From contig CAKUTF010000001.1 in assembly GCA_934691725.1 (NCBI GenBank), forward strand, positions 90,344 through 154,343: a stretch of 64,000 nt of DNA, in the 5' to 3' direction. The stretch comes from an uncultured Fibrobacter sp. GTDB lineage: Bacteria; Fibrobacterota; Fibrobacteria; Fibrobacterales; Fibrobacteraceae. A program made the translations under genes and the position numbers. Below are positions 43,309 through 51,221 of the stretch, piece after piece; positions within the stretch are counted from its first letter, which is position 1, and each line of letters opens with the position of its first letter. The notes beneath the pieces were generated by a model that was not told the origin of the DNA, made no database searches, and saw only the letters and a program-made list of their open reading frames with translations.

Positions 43309-44469
43309 ATGAAAAAACTCATTTTCCCTTTGATATTTATCGCGTTACTTTGTATGTATTTCGCTCAAAGTAATTTTTTGAAAAAATCAGACCAGACGTC
43401 GGTTGCCTCTTGCCGGGAAATTCCTGCTCTCTCCCTTACCGACGCAAAAAATTTCGGCATTGATTCCTGCGGGGGATTTCGAATTCTATGGGTGAAAAAC
43501 GGGAATGCTTCACCTCTTCACTGGCTTCTCCTCGACTCTTTGTCTGCGGAATCCTTGCCAAAAAACATCGCCGAATATCCAAAAATTAAAATCCCGGCAA
43601 ATCGGACAGTTGCGCTTTCTTCGACATATCTGGGCTACTTGAAACTTCTAGGCGTCGAAGATCGGATTGTCGGTGTCGATTCCAGAAAATATCTCGCGGA
43701 CAGCTCGTTTTACGTCCGGGTCGCATCCGGAAAAGTCCGGGAAGTCGGCAGTGCGGACGCCTCGCCCGAAGCGATCTTTGAGCTTTCCCCCGATGCGGTC
43801 TTTGCGTTTTCGACGGGAGGCTCTGTCTATGACGTGTTCCCGAAACTCGAGCGCCTGAAAATGCCCGTCGTGCTGACTGCGGAATGGGTGGAACGTTCTC
43901 CGCTAGCCAAGGCGGAATGGATTAAGTTCTTCGGGGCTCTTTTTGGACGGGAAGCTCGCGCCGATTCGCTTTTTATCGGGATGAAGAATCGCTACGAGAC
44001 CTTGCGCGAGCGTCTGGATTCCGTTTCGGCGCGACCTGTCGTTTTCACCGGGACGCCTTCTTCCGGGACATGGTTCGCTTCGACAGGGGACAGCTACATG
44101 GCGAACCTGATCCGCGATGCCGGCGGGAAGTATCTCTGGGAATCGGACTCTTCGGAAAGTTCGCTATCCATGTCGTTCGAAAAGGTTTTCCAAGACGTTC
44201 AAGGGGCGGAAGTCTGGCTGAATCCCGGTGGCGCTTTTAATCGCAAGGAACTTCTTGCGCGCGAACCCCGGCTAGAACGCTTTCCCGTGTGGGCGTCCGG
44301 CGAAATTTATGAATATGATTTGCGCAAAGGTCCCGAAGGCGGTCTGGATTTTTACGAAAGTGCGATAATCAAGCCCGATTCCCTATTGTTAGACGTGGCA
44401 AAAATTCTTCATCCGGCGGATTTTCGGCTCGAAGCGCCCAAATGGTATCGCAAACTTTCTAATATTTAG
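43309..44469 (+). CDS. Periplasmic binding protein of siderophore/cobalamin ABC importer type
   Basis: 386 residues: an N-terminal signal or anchor helix (LIFPLIFIALLCMYFAQS), then a Peripl_BP_2 domain: RTVALSSTYLGYLKLLGVEDRIVGVDS, GSADASPEAIFELSPDAVFAF, and later DAGGKYLWE and EVWLNPGG. This is the class that binds ferric siderophores, haem or B12. No permease or ATPase is adjacent. There is no ribosome site, but TAGATT lies 6 nt before the ATG, so a leaderless start is possible. The next gene begins at once after the stop. Confidence 0.88.
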   Translation: MKKLIFPLIFIALLCMYFAQSNFLKKSDQTSVASCREIPALSLTDAKNFGIDSCGGFRILWVKNGNASPLHWLLLDSLSAESLPKNIAEYPKIKIPANRTVALSSTYLGYLKLLGVEDRIVGVDSRKYLADSSFYVRVASGKVREVGSADASPEAIFELSPDAVFAFSTGGSVYDVFPKLERLKMPVVLTAEWVERSPLAKAEWIKFFGALFGREARADSLFIGMKNRYETLRERLDSVSARPVVFTGTPSSGTWFASTGDSYMANLIRDAGGKYLWESDSSESSLSMSFEKVFQDVQGAEVWLNPGGAFNRKELLAREPRLERFPVWASGEIYEYDLRKGPEGGLDFYESAIIKPDSLLLDVAKILHPADFRLEAPKWYRKLSNI

Positions 44470-45273
44470 GTGGATATGGCAGTGCATTCGAGCATCGGCG
44501 ACTGGATTTCGGCTTCCTACGAACGGGAAGTGCCGTTTTTGCAGCAGATTCCGCGGGAGTCTGCGGATTTCTTTCTGCTGAATTCGCAAATCCGGGAATA
44601 CGAAGCGGGCGAAGTGATTATCACCGGCGACAGCGAAGGCGAAACATTCTGCGTCCTCCAGAGCGGTCGCGCGCAGATTTGCGGCAAGATGCTTTCGGAC
44701 GGGCATTACAATGTGCTCGCCTGGCTCGAAGCGGGCGCGTGTTTCGGCGAAATGTCCATCATTTGCAACGAGAGGACCAGCAACACGGTCATCGCCGCCG
44801 AGGATTGCACGGTCCTTCACCTTTCGAGAGATGCTTTCATCAAGTTCCTCGAAAAAAATCCGAGCATCATGGTTTGCCTGTACAAGATTGCCGCGGACAG
44901 GCTTCGCGCAAAGAACCAGGCGCTCGACGAATTTGAAAACCTTTCCCTCCTCGCGAGCGCAAAGGTCTTGCCATTTATCGATTTTGCGCAGACTCTCGAA
45001 AAGAGCCGCATCACGGGAACGGTTCTCTTTGAATGCAATGGGACTTCCGGATTTATCGCGTTCAAGGAAGGGCGAATCTGCTGTGCGAAATGCGGAAGGC
45101 TCACCGGTCCGGACGCTCTCGAACAGATGCTTTCCTGGAGCGACGAAACGCTCTTTAAGTTGGACACTCACCTGATGCCCGATACGGTAAACATCAGCCA
45201 GGAATCCGACACGACAAGCTTGATTCTGGATGCTTTGCGGAATATCGACGAAAGGCAGAATCAAAAGAAATAA
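44470..45273 (+). CDS. Cyclic-nucleotide-binding-like domain fused to DUF4388
   Basis: 267 residues. Residues about 25-150 form a CRP-type cNMP-binding beta-roll (YEAGEVIITGDSEGETFCVLQSGRAQI, GACFGEMSIICNERTSNTVIAAEDCTVLHLS). The RA residues of the phosphate cassette are replaced by RTSNT, so cAMP binding is doubtful. Residues 160-265 form a DUF4388-type domain (TGTVLFECNGTSGFIAFKEGRICCAK, ALEQMLSWSDETLFKLD), common in myxobacterial and Fibrobacter signalling proteins. No HTH is present. The start may be GTG 44470 or ATG 44476; AGGTGG at 44468-44473 is too close to either. Confidence 0.85.
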   Translation: MDMAVHSSIGDWISASYEREVPFLQQIPRESADFFLLNSQIREYEAGEVIITGDSEGETFCVLQSGRAQICGKMLSDGHYNVLAWLEAGACFGEMSIICNERTSNTVIAAEDCTVLHLSRDAFIKFLEKNPSIMVCLYKIAADRLRAKNQALDEFENLSLLASAKVLPFIDFAQTLEKSRITGTVLFECNGTSGFIAFKEGRICCAKCGRLTGPDALEQMLSWSDETLFKLDTHLMPDTVNISQESDTTSLILDALRNIDERQNQKK

Positions 45274-45292
45274 ACAACAAAAGGAAAAACGT

Positions 45293-46318
45293 ATGAATTA
45301 TGCAGACGCAGGTGTTTCCCTTTCTCGCGCGGACCAGGCGATGGTCGGAGTGAAGAAGTCCGTCCGTTCCACGTTCAACCAGGGAGTCCTGGGCGATGTC
45401 GGAAATTTCGGCGGGCTTTTCACGCTCAAGCATCTCGGTCTCAAGGATCCCGTACTCGTGAGTTCCGTCGATGGCGTCGGGACAAAGCTCAAGGTCGATA
45501 TCGAAATGGGAACGCATACGCTTCCGGGGCAAGACATCGTGAACCATTGCTGCAACGACATTCTGGTCCAGGGCGCGCGTCCGCTGTTTTTCCTCGATTA
45601 CGTGGCGATGGGAAGCCTCGAACCGTCCGTAATGGACAGCATTGTCGTGGGTATGGCAAAGGCTTGCCGTGAAAACGACATGGTGCTTATCGGCGGCGAA
45701 ACGGCGGAAATGCCGGGCTTCTACGCAAAGGGAGATTACGATATTTCGGGAACAATCGTCGGCGTCGTGGAACGTGAAAACATCATCGACGGTTCGCACA
45801 TCCATCCGGGGACGAAGATTCTCGGGCTTCCTTCGACGGGTCTCCACACGAACGGCTACTCGCTCGCCCGCAAGGCTCTTTTCGACGTCGCCGGCTACAC
45901 GGTAAAGAGCAAGGTCGAAGGTCTCGACGGGACAATCGGCGAAGCGCTGACCGTTCCGCACAGAAGCTACTACAAGAGCCTCATCGATTTGACGAATGCG
46001 AAAAAAATCGACGGGATGGTGCATGTCACCGGTTCGGGTTTCCAGGGGAACATTCCGCGCATCCTGCCTGAAAACGTCGATGTGGTCATCGACCGCTCCG
46101 CGTGGCAGGTTCCTGCGATTTTCAAGCTCATCCAGCAGGCGGGCACGGTCGAAAAGGACGAAATGTATTCGACGTTCAACATGGGCATCGGAATGCTCCT
46201 CTTTGTCGATGACGCAAACCTCGCCGAAGTCGAAGCGCATCTCAAGACGAAAAACGAGCCGTTCTACATGGTCGGCGAAGTCGTCAAAGGTTCGCGCAAG
46301 GTTCTTTTCCGCGACTAG
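45293..46318 (+). CDS. purM: Phosphoribosylformylglycinamidine cyclo-ligase (AIR synthetase)
   Basis: 341-residue ATP-dependent enzyme of purine synthesis making AIR from FGAM. Motifs: NYADAGVSLSRAD, LVSSVDGVGTKLKV, DIVNHCCNDILVQGARPLFFLDY, IGGETAEMPGFY and GLPSTGLHTNGYSLAR. ATG 45293 has AAGGA 8 nt upstream. It is 19 nt after the CNB-DUF4388 gene and followed by a terminator. Confidence 0.98.
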   Translation: MNYADAGVSLSRADQAMVGVKKSVRSTFNQGVLGDVGNFGGLFTLKHLGLKDPVLVSSVDGVGTKLKVDIEMGTHTLPGQDIVNHCCNDILVQGARPLFFLDYVAMGSLEPSVMDSIVVGMAKACRENDMVLIGGETAEMPGFYAKGDYDISGTIVGVVERENIIDGSHIHPGTKILGLPSTGLHTNGYSLARKALFDVAGYTVKSKVEGLDGTIGEALTVPHRSYYKSLIDLTNAKKIDGMVHVTGSGFQGNIPRILPENVDVVIDRSAWQVPAIFKLIQQAGTVEKDEMYSTFNMGIGMLLFVDDANLAEVEAHLKTKNEPFYMVGEVVKGSRKVLFRD

Positions 46319-46339
46319 AAATTTCGTACAAACGAATTT

Positions 46340-46375
46340 AACGCTTCCGGACAGGGAGCGTTTTTTATTTTTTTT
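46340..46375 (+). terminator. Intrinsic terminator after purM
   Basis: AACGCTTCC (46340-46348) pairs with GGGAGCGTT (46354-46362) with one T-G pair, followed by a long T tract. Confidence 0.9.
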
Positions 46376-46476
46376 GAGCGATTCCGCTTTCGGGGCTTTA
46401 CGCGAAATTCTATATTCGTACCTTTTTAGCGGGTCCCGTCTGGGATTCGAAGAGTTTGTCTTATTTAGGAGTTTGA

Positions 46477-48015
46477 ATGGCTATTCAGAATTCGAAGCGT
46501 GGCATTTTGATCAGTATGACCCCTTATGAAAAGAGAATTGCTGTCATGGAAGGCGGAGAACTCGCAGAACTCGTCGTCGAGAGTGCGGAGTCCAACCGGG
46601 TCTTAGGCAATATCTACAAAGGTGTCGTGCAAAAGGTGCTCCCTGCGCTGAAAGCCGCGTTTATTGACATCGGGCTTGAAAAAGCCGGTTTCCTCCACCA
46701 GGAAGATGCCATAGACCGGAACATCCTCTTGTCCCGCGAATACGGAGACAAGGATGACGAAAATACAGTCGGGGAAGAGCTTTCTATCGATCAGATTTTG
46801 CACGAAGGTCAAGAAATCATGGTGCAGGTGGTCAAGGAACCGATCAGCACCAAGGGTGCCCGTTTGACGACGCACCTGAGCTTTGCGGGCAGGTTCCTCG
46901 TCTGCATGCCGGGAACGAACTTTGTCGGCGTATCCAAACGCGAACGCGACCCCAAAAAACGCCGCGAGTTCAAGAAGGTTGTCCGCCGCCTAAAAGGCCC
47001 GGACGTCGGCTACATCGTCCGCACGAACGGGCTTTCCGAAAGCGAACTGGAAATTTCCAAGCAGATGCGCGAACTCGAAGCGAAGTGGGATGCGACCAAG
47101 TACAACTTTGCGCACCAGCCCGCCGAAACTTGCATCTACAAGGAGTCGGATTCCGTCGGCCAAACGATTCGGGAGTATTTCAGCGACAACACGGACTATG
47201 TCTATGTCGATGACCGCGACGAATACTTTGCGATTCGCGAAGAGCTGCAAAAGCTTTCGTCCGACAAGATTAACAAGGTCAAGCTCTGGAGTTCCAAGGA
47301 AAGCCTTTTCGAATACTTTAAAATCGAAGACGATTATGCGCGTTCCCTGCAGCGTTCCGTTCCGCTGCCCCACGGCGGGAATCTGGTCATCGACCAGACC
47401 GAGGCTCTTGTCGCCATCGACGTGAATACGGGTCCGAAGGTTCACGGCAAGGACCAGGAAAAGATTATTTTCGAAACGAACGTGGACGCGTGCTACGAAA
47501 TCGCCAAGCAGCTCCGTTTGCGTGACATCGGCGGACTTGTCGTCATCGATTTCATTGACATGGAGCTTCAGGAAAACCGCGACGCGATTTATCAGGAATT
47601 CCGCAAGGCGATTCGCAAGGACAAGGCTCCGATTACGCCGTCTCCGCTATCCCAGTTCGGGCTGATGGAAGTGACGCGCAAGCGTGTCCGCACGAACCTG
47701 ATGACGGAGAAAACCGAAATCTGCCCGGTCTGCCGCGGCACGGGACACGTGTTCCGGCTAGAGACAACGCTTTCGGCTATCGACCGCTGGCTGTCGCGCG
47801 CCCGGGCGAAGGGGCGTCTCAAGAAAGTGAAGATGGTCGTCAGCTCGGAAATGGTCGATTTGCTGTGCAAGGATATGGCTCGCATGTTCCACTATCTCGA
47901 ATACAAGCACGAGATGAAGCTCGAACTGGTTGAGGACGACAAGATGTTCCCGAGCCAGTTCTATATGTTCAACGACCGGGACGAAGATATTACCGAACAA
48001 CATAATTTCGCATAA
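46477..48015 (+). CDS. rng: Ribonuclease G (Rne/Rng family)
   Basis: 512-residue endoribonuclease for rRNA and mRNA processing. It has the S1-like RNA-binding region (NIYKGVVQKVLPALKAAFIDIGLEKAGFLH), the DNase I-like catalytic core with Asp in VAIDVNTG and VVIDFIDM, and the zinc-link CPVCRGTG. The long C-terminal scaffold of RNase E is absent. AGGAG is 6 nt before the ATG. It is flanked by terminators on both sides, so it is monocistronic. Confidence 0.97.
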   Translation: MAIQNSKRGILISMTPYEKRIAVMEGGELAELVVESAESNRVLGNIYKGVVQKVLPALKAAFIDIGLEKAGFLHQEDAIDRNILLSREYGDKDDENTVGEELSIDQILHEGQEIMVQVVKEPISTKGARLTTHLSFAGRFLVCMPGTNFVGVSKRERDPKKRREFKKVVRRLKGPDVGYIVRTNGLSESELEISKQMRELEAKWDATKYNFAHQPAETCIYKESDSVGQTIREYFSDNTDYVYVDDRDEYFAIREELQKLSSDKINKVKLWSSKESLFEYFKIEDDYARSLQRSVPLPHGGNLVIDQTEALVAIDVNTGPKVHGKDQEKIIFETNVDACYEIAKQLRLRDIGGLVVIDFIDMELQENRDAIYQEFRKAIRKDKAPITPSPLSQFGLMEVTRKRVRTNLMTEKTEICPVCRGTGHVFRLETTLSAIDRWLSRARAKGRLKKVKMVVSSEMVDLLCKDMARMFHYLEYKHEMKLELVEDDKMFPSQFYMFNDRDEDITEQHNFA

Positions 48016-48054
48016 ATTAATCCGTTCCGAATTTGCGGTTTAAAAATATTCCAG

Positions 48055-48087
48055 AAAACGCTCGAAACTTCGGGCGTTTTTATTTAT
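48055..48087 (+). terminator. Intrinsic terminator after rng
   Basis: AAAACGCTCGA (48055-48065) pairs with TCGGGCGTTTT (48070-48080), 11 bp with one T-G pair and a 4-nt loop, then TATTT. It may also serve the convergent acyltransferase gene. Confidence 0.88.
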
Positions 48088-48106
48088 CAAAATTGGCGGA
48101 TCCCTC

Positions 48107-49141
48107 TTAAAAAATTCCCCTTATAAAAGGAATTTTTCGAACTCCGAGAACAATGATTAGCGAGAGCAAGAAAAACAAAAGGCTTGCCGCCGGAGCGGAG
48201 AGGAGAGGATTCCATGCCAGAAGCGAAAAATTCAAGCGGTAAAAGGCGCCGATGAATAAGGGATGAATCAAATAGACTCCGAGCATTGCTTGTGAAATTT
48301 TCAGGAAACGCGAATCTGCGGTCATGCGATTTCGGAATTTTTCCCGGGCAAGGCAAAAGACGCTTGCAGAAATCAAAAAAGTCGTCGGGCGGAAATTACC
48401 GAAAAAATATTCGTTCGGAACGTTCTTCAAATCGCTGACATAATCCGATGCGAAAAGCGTCGCTACCCAAAAAAATGCACTGGCAGCATACAGGACTTTT
48501 CGAAAATTTCTTGGAATCCCATAATGCGATAGATAAAATCCGGCAAGATAGTAGCCTACAAAACTGGAAAGTCCGTGAATGGTAAAATTTTTGTATAGCG
48601 AAAAATGGGCAAATGTGCCTAGCAGGTGACTAATCGTCGGCAGGCAAAGGCCGAAAGCGACGAATAGCGCAATCGAATAAAGAACCATTTTTTGGCTGGC
48701 ATATTGGGTAAAGACGCGTAACGGCGGAGTTAGAACATATAGACCGGCAATGACATATAGAAACCAGAGATGCGTATGCGGTTTTGTAAAAATCAATAGC
48801 GGGGTGGAAAGCAGTCCGGAAACGGAGCCTCCCTTGTCGAACGTATCAATGACTCCGTAAAAGAGAACCCAAAAAACGAGCAGCGCAAAAATTTTTGTCA
48901 GATTGTGCCTAAAAATTTTTTCCGGCGGATGAGGATATTTGGGGGAAAGCATGAACGCTCCGCTGATCATCACGAATACGCCGACACCAAAGCGCGATAG
49001 GCTGTTGAGAAAATTGAGAATGGCAAAGTTGTCTGAATCCACAGGGACGGAATACCACGCCGATGTTACCGTATGCTGGAACACGACGCTAAAGGCGGCG
49101 ATGATCCGCAGCCATTCCGCATAGATTTCTTTGTGAATCAT
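48107..49141 (-). CDS. Membrane-bound acyltransferase family 3
   Basis: 344 residues with about ten membrane helices. It starts EIYAEWLRIIAAFSVVFQHT, the acyltransferase_3 N-terminal motif (R...H), and has THLWFLYVIAGLYVLTPPL and a final YLIHP segment. Family members O-acetylate surface sugars (OafA/WecH-like). The substrate cannot be told. It is in a single-gene unit between rng and the xylanase cluster. Confidence 0.9.
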   Translation of the reverse strand: MIHKEIYAEWLRIIAAFSVVFQHTVTSAWYSVPVDSDNFAILNFLNSLSRFGVGVFVMISGAFMLSPKYPHPPEKIFRHNLTKIFALLVFWVLFYGVIDTFDKGGSVSGLLSTPLLIFTKPHTHLWFLYVIAGLYVLTPPLRVFTQYASQKMVLYSIALFVAFGLCLPTISHLLGTFAHFSLYKNFTIHGLSSFVGYYLAGFYLSHYGIPRNFRKVLYAASAFFWVATLFASDYVSDLKNVPNEYFFGNFRPTTFLISASVFCLAREKFRNRMTADSRFLKISQAMLGVYLIHPLFIGAFYRLNFSLLAWNPLLSAPAASLLFFLLSLIIVLGVRKIPFIRGIF

Positions 49142-49152
49142 TTGCTTAATTT

Positions 49153-49187
49153 AAAAAGTTCCGCAGCGTTTGCCGCGGAACCTTTTT
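49153..49187 (-). terminator. Intrinsic terminator of the xylanase cluster
   Basis: On the minus strand AAAAAGGTTCCGC pairs with GCGGAACTTTTT across a 10-nt loop (49164 to 49175). It is about 20 nt after the GH10 stop. Confidence 0.88.
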
Positions 49188-49206
49188 GATGGTGTGTGGA
49201 GTTTTG

Positions 49207-51066
49207 TTATTTTGCGAGGCGGAAAGAACGCGTCTTGCCGGTAGATTTATTGCGGATATAGTAAGAACCGTTCGCTTTTAGGACTGCGCCGGACTTCGCA
49301 AAAGAGACCGCTTCCTGTATGCTGTAAGCGCTGAGACGCCCAAGGAACACTCCTTGCATATCGAAAACATCGTAATCGGAGAGGACCGGGGTATTTCTAT
49401 GCAACCGGTTTGCAATCGGGGTGGCGTCGCCTTTTTTTATCGGAGACGAATCTTCCGCATTTTCGCCTTTTTCGAAATTGACGTAATCGATGTCGAACCA
49501 TGCACCGGTTACGGTTATGCGCATGATGTGCTTTCCCTCGGCGAGACTTACATTTGCCTGGACTTTGCTGTAATCGCTATAATTTTCCTCGCCGGAAGAG
49601 GCTTGCGGAACGGCGATTGCTTCGGTAACGGCTTCTCCGTCCATCGATATCTGGAAACTGGATGTGGAACCGGCGGCAGCTACGGCTGCAAACATCGTAT
49701 ATGCGCCCGCTTCCGCGACATCGACCGTGTATTCGTACCAGTTGCCCTCGCTATTGTAGCCAAGGACGTATCCTGTTGCGTTCGTATAAATGTTGGGTTC
49801 TTCTTCGCGGTAATCGGCATTCCCGTGGCCGGAAGATTCTACGCGGTAGGAGTCGTTTCCTGTGCCGATGCCCGGGATATCAAAATTTTCCGCCTCTATC
49901 TTGCCGGGAATTTTCCAAGGCGTTCCGCCAAAAGGCTCTTGCGGTACGGGATCGGCAGCTTGGCCGTTTCCCAATCCTGTGGAGTTTTTCCCTTTGGCGA
50001 GATTGCTTGCAAAGTATTCCTTGAGCCACGTCATTGCAGCGCGGTCCTGCCCGTTCTTGATGATTCCGGTATTGCTCGCCCAGGTGGATCCGTCGATGTA
50101 TCCCCAGAGGGTTATGCCGGCAATCCAATCGGTTTCCCACATGAAAGGGATGTGGTTCGCATAATCGTCTTTTTGCTTTTGATCGTCTGCTTCACCGATG
50201 TCGTATTCCGAAATCAGCAGGGGAAGACCTGTTTCTTGGTGAATCTTGGTCAGCCTACTTTCGAAATCCTCCTTGCTCATGCCCTTGCAATCATGAGCCT
50301 GTTGCCCGTATGCATCGACAGGCGCTCCGTTTTTTATGATTGTCTGGACCAGTTCAATGCCTTCGTTCATCTGCCAGGAAAGCGTGTTGTAATCGTTATA
50401 GATAAGCACGGCTTTGGGCCAGCGTTCCCTTGCCATTTTGAACGCGTTGGTGATGAAGTCGTATTGGTGTTTTCCGTTAACAACGCGGTCTCCTCCGAGC
50501 GCTTCGATAATGTAGGAGCCGCCGCATTCGGTATCGTCGGTGCTGATGCCGCCTGCGCCAGCAGCGGGTTTACCGTAACCGGAATGGTAATTGTTTCCAT
50601 CCCAAATCGCTTCGTTGACAACATCGATATATTCGAGATCGGGAAACTTGGCGGCAACGGCATCGAACCATTCCGTAATGTATTGCTTGGTGAGCTCTAC
50701 GGTAATGCCCGGATTTTTCTTTTTGCAAAGAAAGTTAGGGTATTGGGAACCCCAGACCAAGGCGTGAAACTTGAAATGCCGTTCGCCGGGTTTTTCCTTT
50801 GCCCAGTTGTAGGCGCTTTCACACTTGTCGTAATTGTCCCAGGCAAAGCGGCTCGTTCCGCTGTTTCCGTTAGAGAGCGAATGAATCGATCCCCATTTGC
50901 AGCCGTTTTCCGGAGTGATTTGGTTCCAGTAAGTGCCCATATCGTCTCGAATCTGGCCGCTGGTCGTGATGTTTCCCACAAATTTGGCGCCCCCATCCGC
51001 AAGCGCGGCAAAAGCGGAGCTTGTATAAAGGGCTAAGCCGAGAAGAGTCAAAAATTGTCTTTTCAT
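49207..51066 (-). CDS. Secreted GH10 endo-beta-1,4-xylanase with CBM6 and C-terminal sorting-like tail
   Basis: 619 residues. Signal peptide ends near residue 20. GH10 domain about 25-355 with TPENGCKWGSI, acid/base E152 in VVNEAIWD and nucleophile E287 in ISEYD. A CBM6-like beta-sandwich (about 383-515) follows, starting KIPGKIEAENFDIPG and ending WFDIDYVNF. The C-terminus (DVFDMQGVFLG ... GSYYIRNKSTGKTRSFRLAK) resembles a type IX secretion sorting domain. ATG 51066 has GAGG 9 nt upstream. It is the last gene of the cluster; a 155-nt gap before it carries its own copy of the TGGA-N7-TCCA palindrome. Confidence 0.95.
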   Translation of the reverse strand: MKRQFLTLLGLALYTSSAFAALADGGAKFVGNITTSGQIRDDMGTYWNQITPENGCKWGSIHSLSNGNSGTSRFAWDNYDKCESAYNWAKEKPGERHFKFHALVWGSQYPNFLCKKKNPGITVELTKQYITEWFDAVAAKFPDLEYIDVVNEAIWDGNNYHSGYGKPAAGAGGISTDDTECGGSYIIEALGGDRVVNGKHQYDFITNAFKMARERWPKAVLIYNDYNTLSWQMNEGIELVQTIIKNGAPVDAYGQQAHDCKGMSKEDFESRLTKIHQETGLPLLISEYDIGEADDQKQKDDYANHIPFMWETDWIAGITLWGYIDGSTWASNTGIIKNGQDRAAMTWLKEYFASNLAKGKNSTGLGNGQAADPVPQEPFGGTPWKIPGKIEAENFDIPGIGTGNDSYRVESSGHGNADYREEEPNIYTNATGYVLGYNSEGNWYEYTVDVAEAGAYTMFAAVAAAGSTSSFQISMDGEAVTEAIAVPQASSGEENYSDYSKVQANVSLAEGKHIMRITVTGAWFDIDYVNFEKGENAEDSSPIKKGDATPIANRLHRNTPVLSDYDVFDMQGVFLGRLSAYSIQEAVSFAKSGAVLKANGSYYIRNKSTGKTRSFRLAK

Positions 51067-51137
51067 AAATCCATTCCTCATTTCACTTCAAACTATTCTG
51101 AACAGTCATTTTTTTTCCTGCAAGGAAAAATTTCCTG

Positions 51138-51152
51138 TGGACAAATAATCCA
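51138..51152. promoter_or_regulatory. TGGA-N7-TCCA palindrome upstream of GH10
   Basis: TGGACAAATAATCCA, extended by imperfect outer pairs (CTG..TAG), 72 nt before the GH10 ATG. Same motif as at 55556 and 57571. Confidence 0.6.
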
Positions 51153-51221
51153 TAGCGGAAAAGATACCGCAAACCATAGCTCCAAAGATTTCCGGTGCGG
51201 GCTGAACGGAGAAATTTCGGC

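Noticed and set aside
51105..51135. The GGAAATTTTTCC / TTTTTCC-TTGCA-GGAAAAA structure before GH10 as a terminator for GH30.
   Set aside because: On the minus strand the stem is followed by A residues, not T, and it lies downstream in the gap rather than right after GH30.
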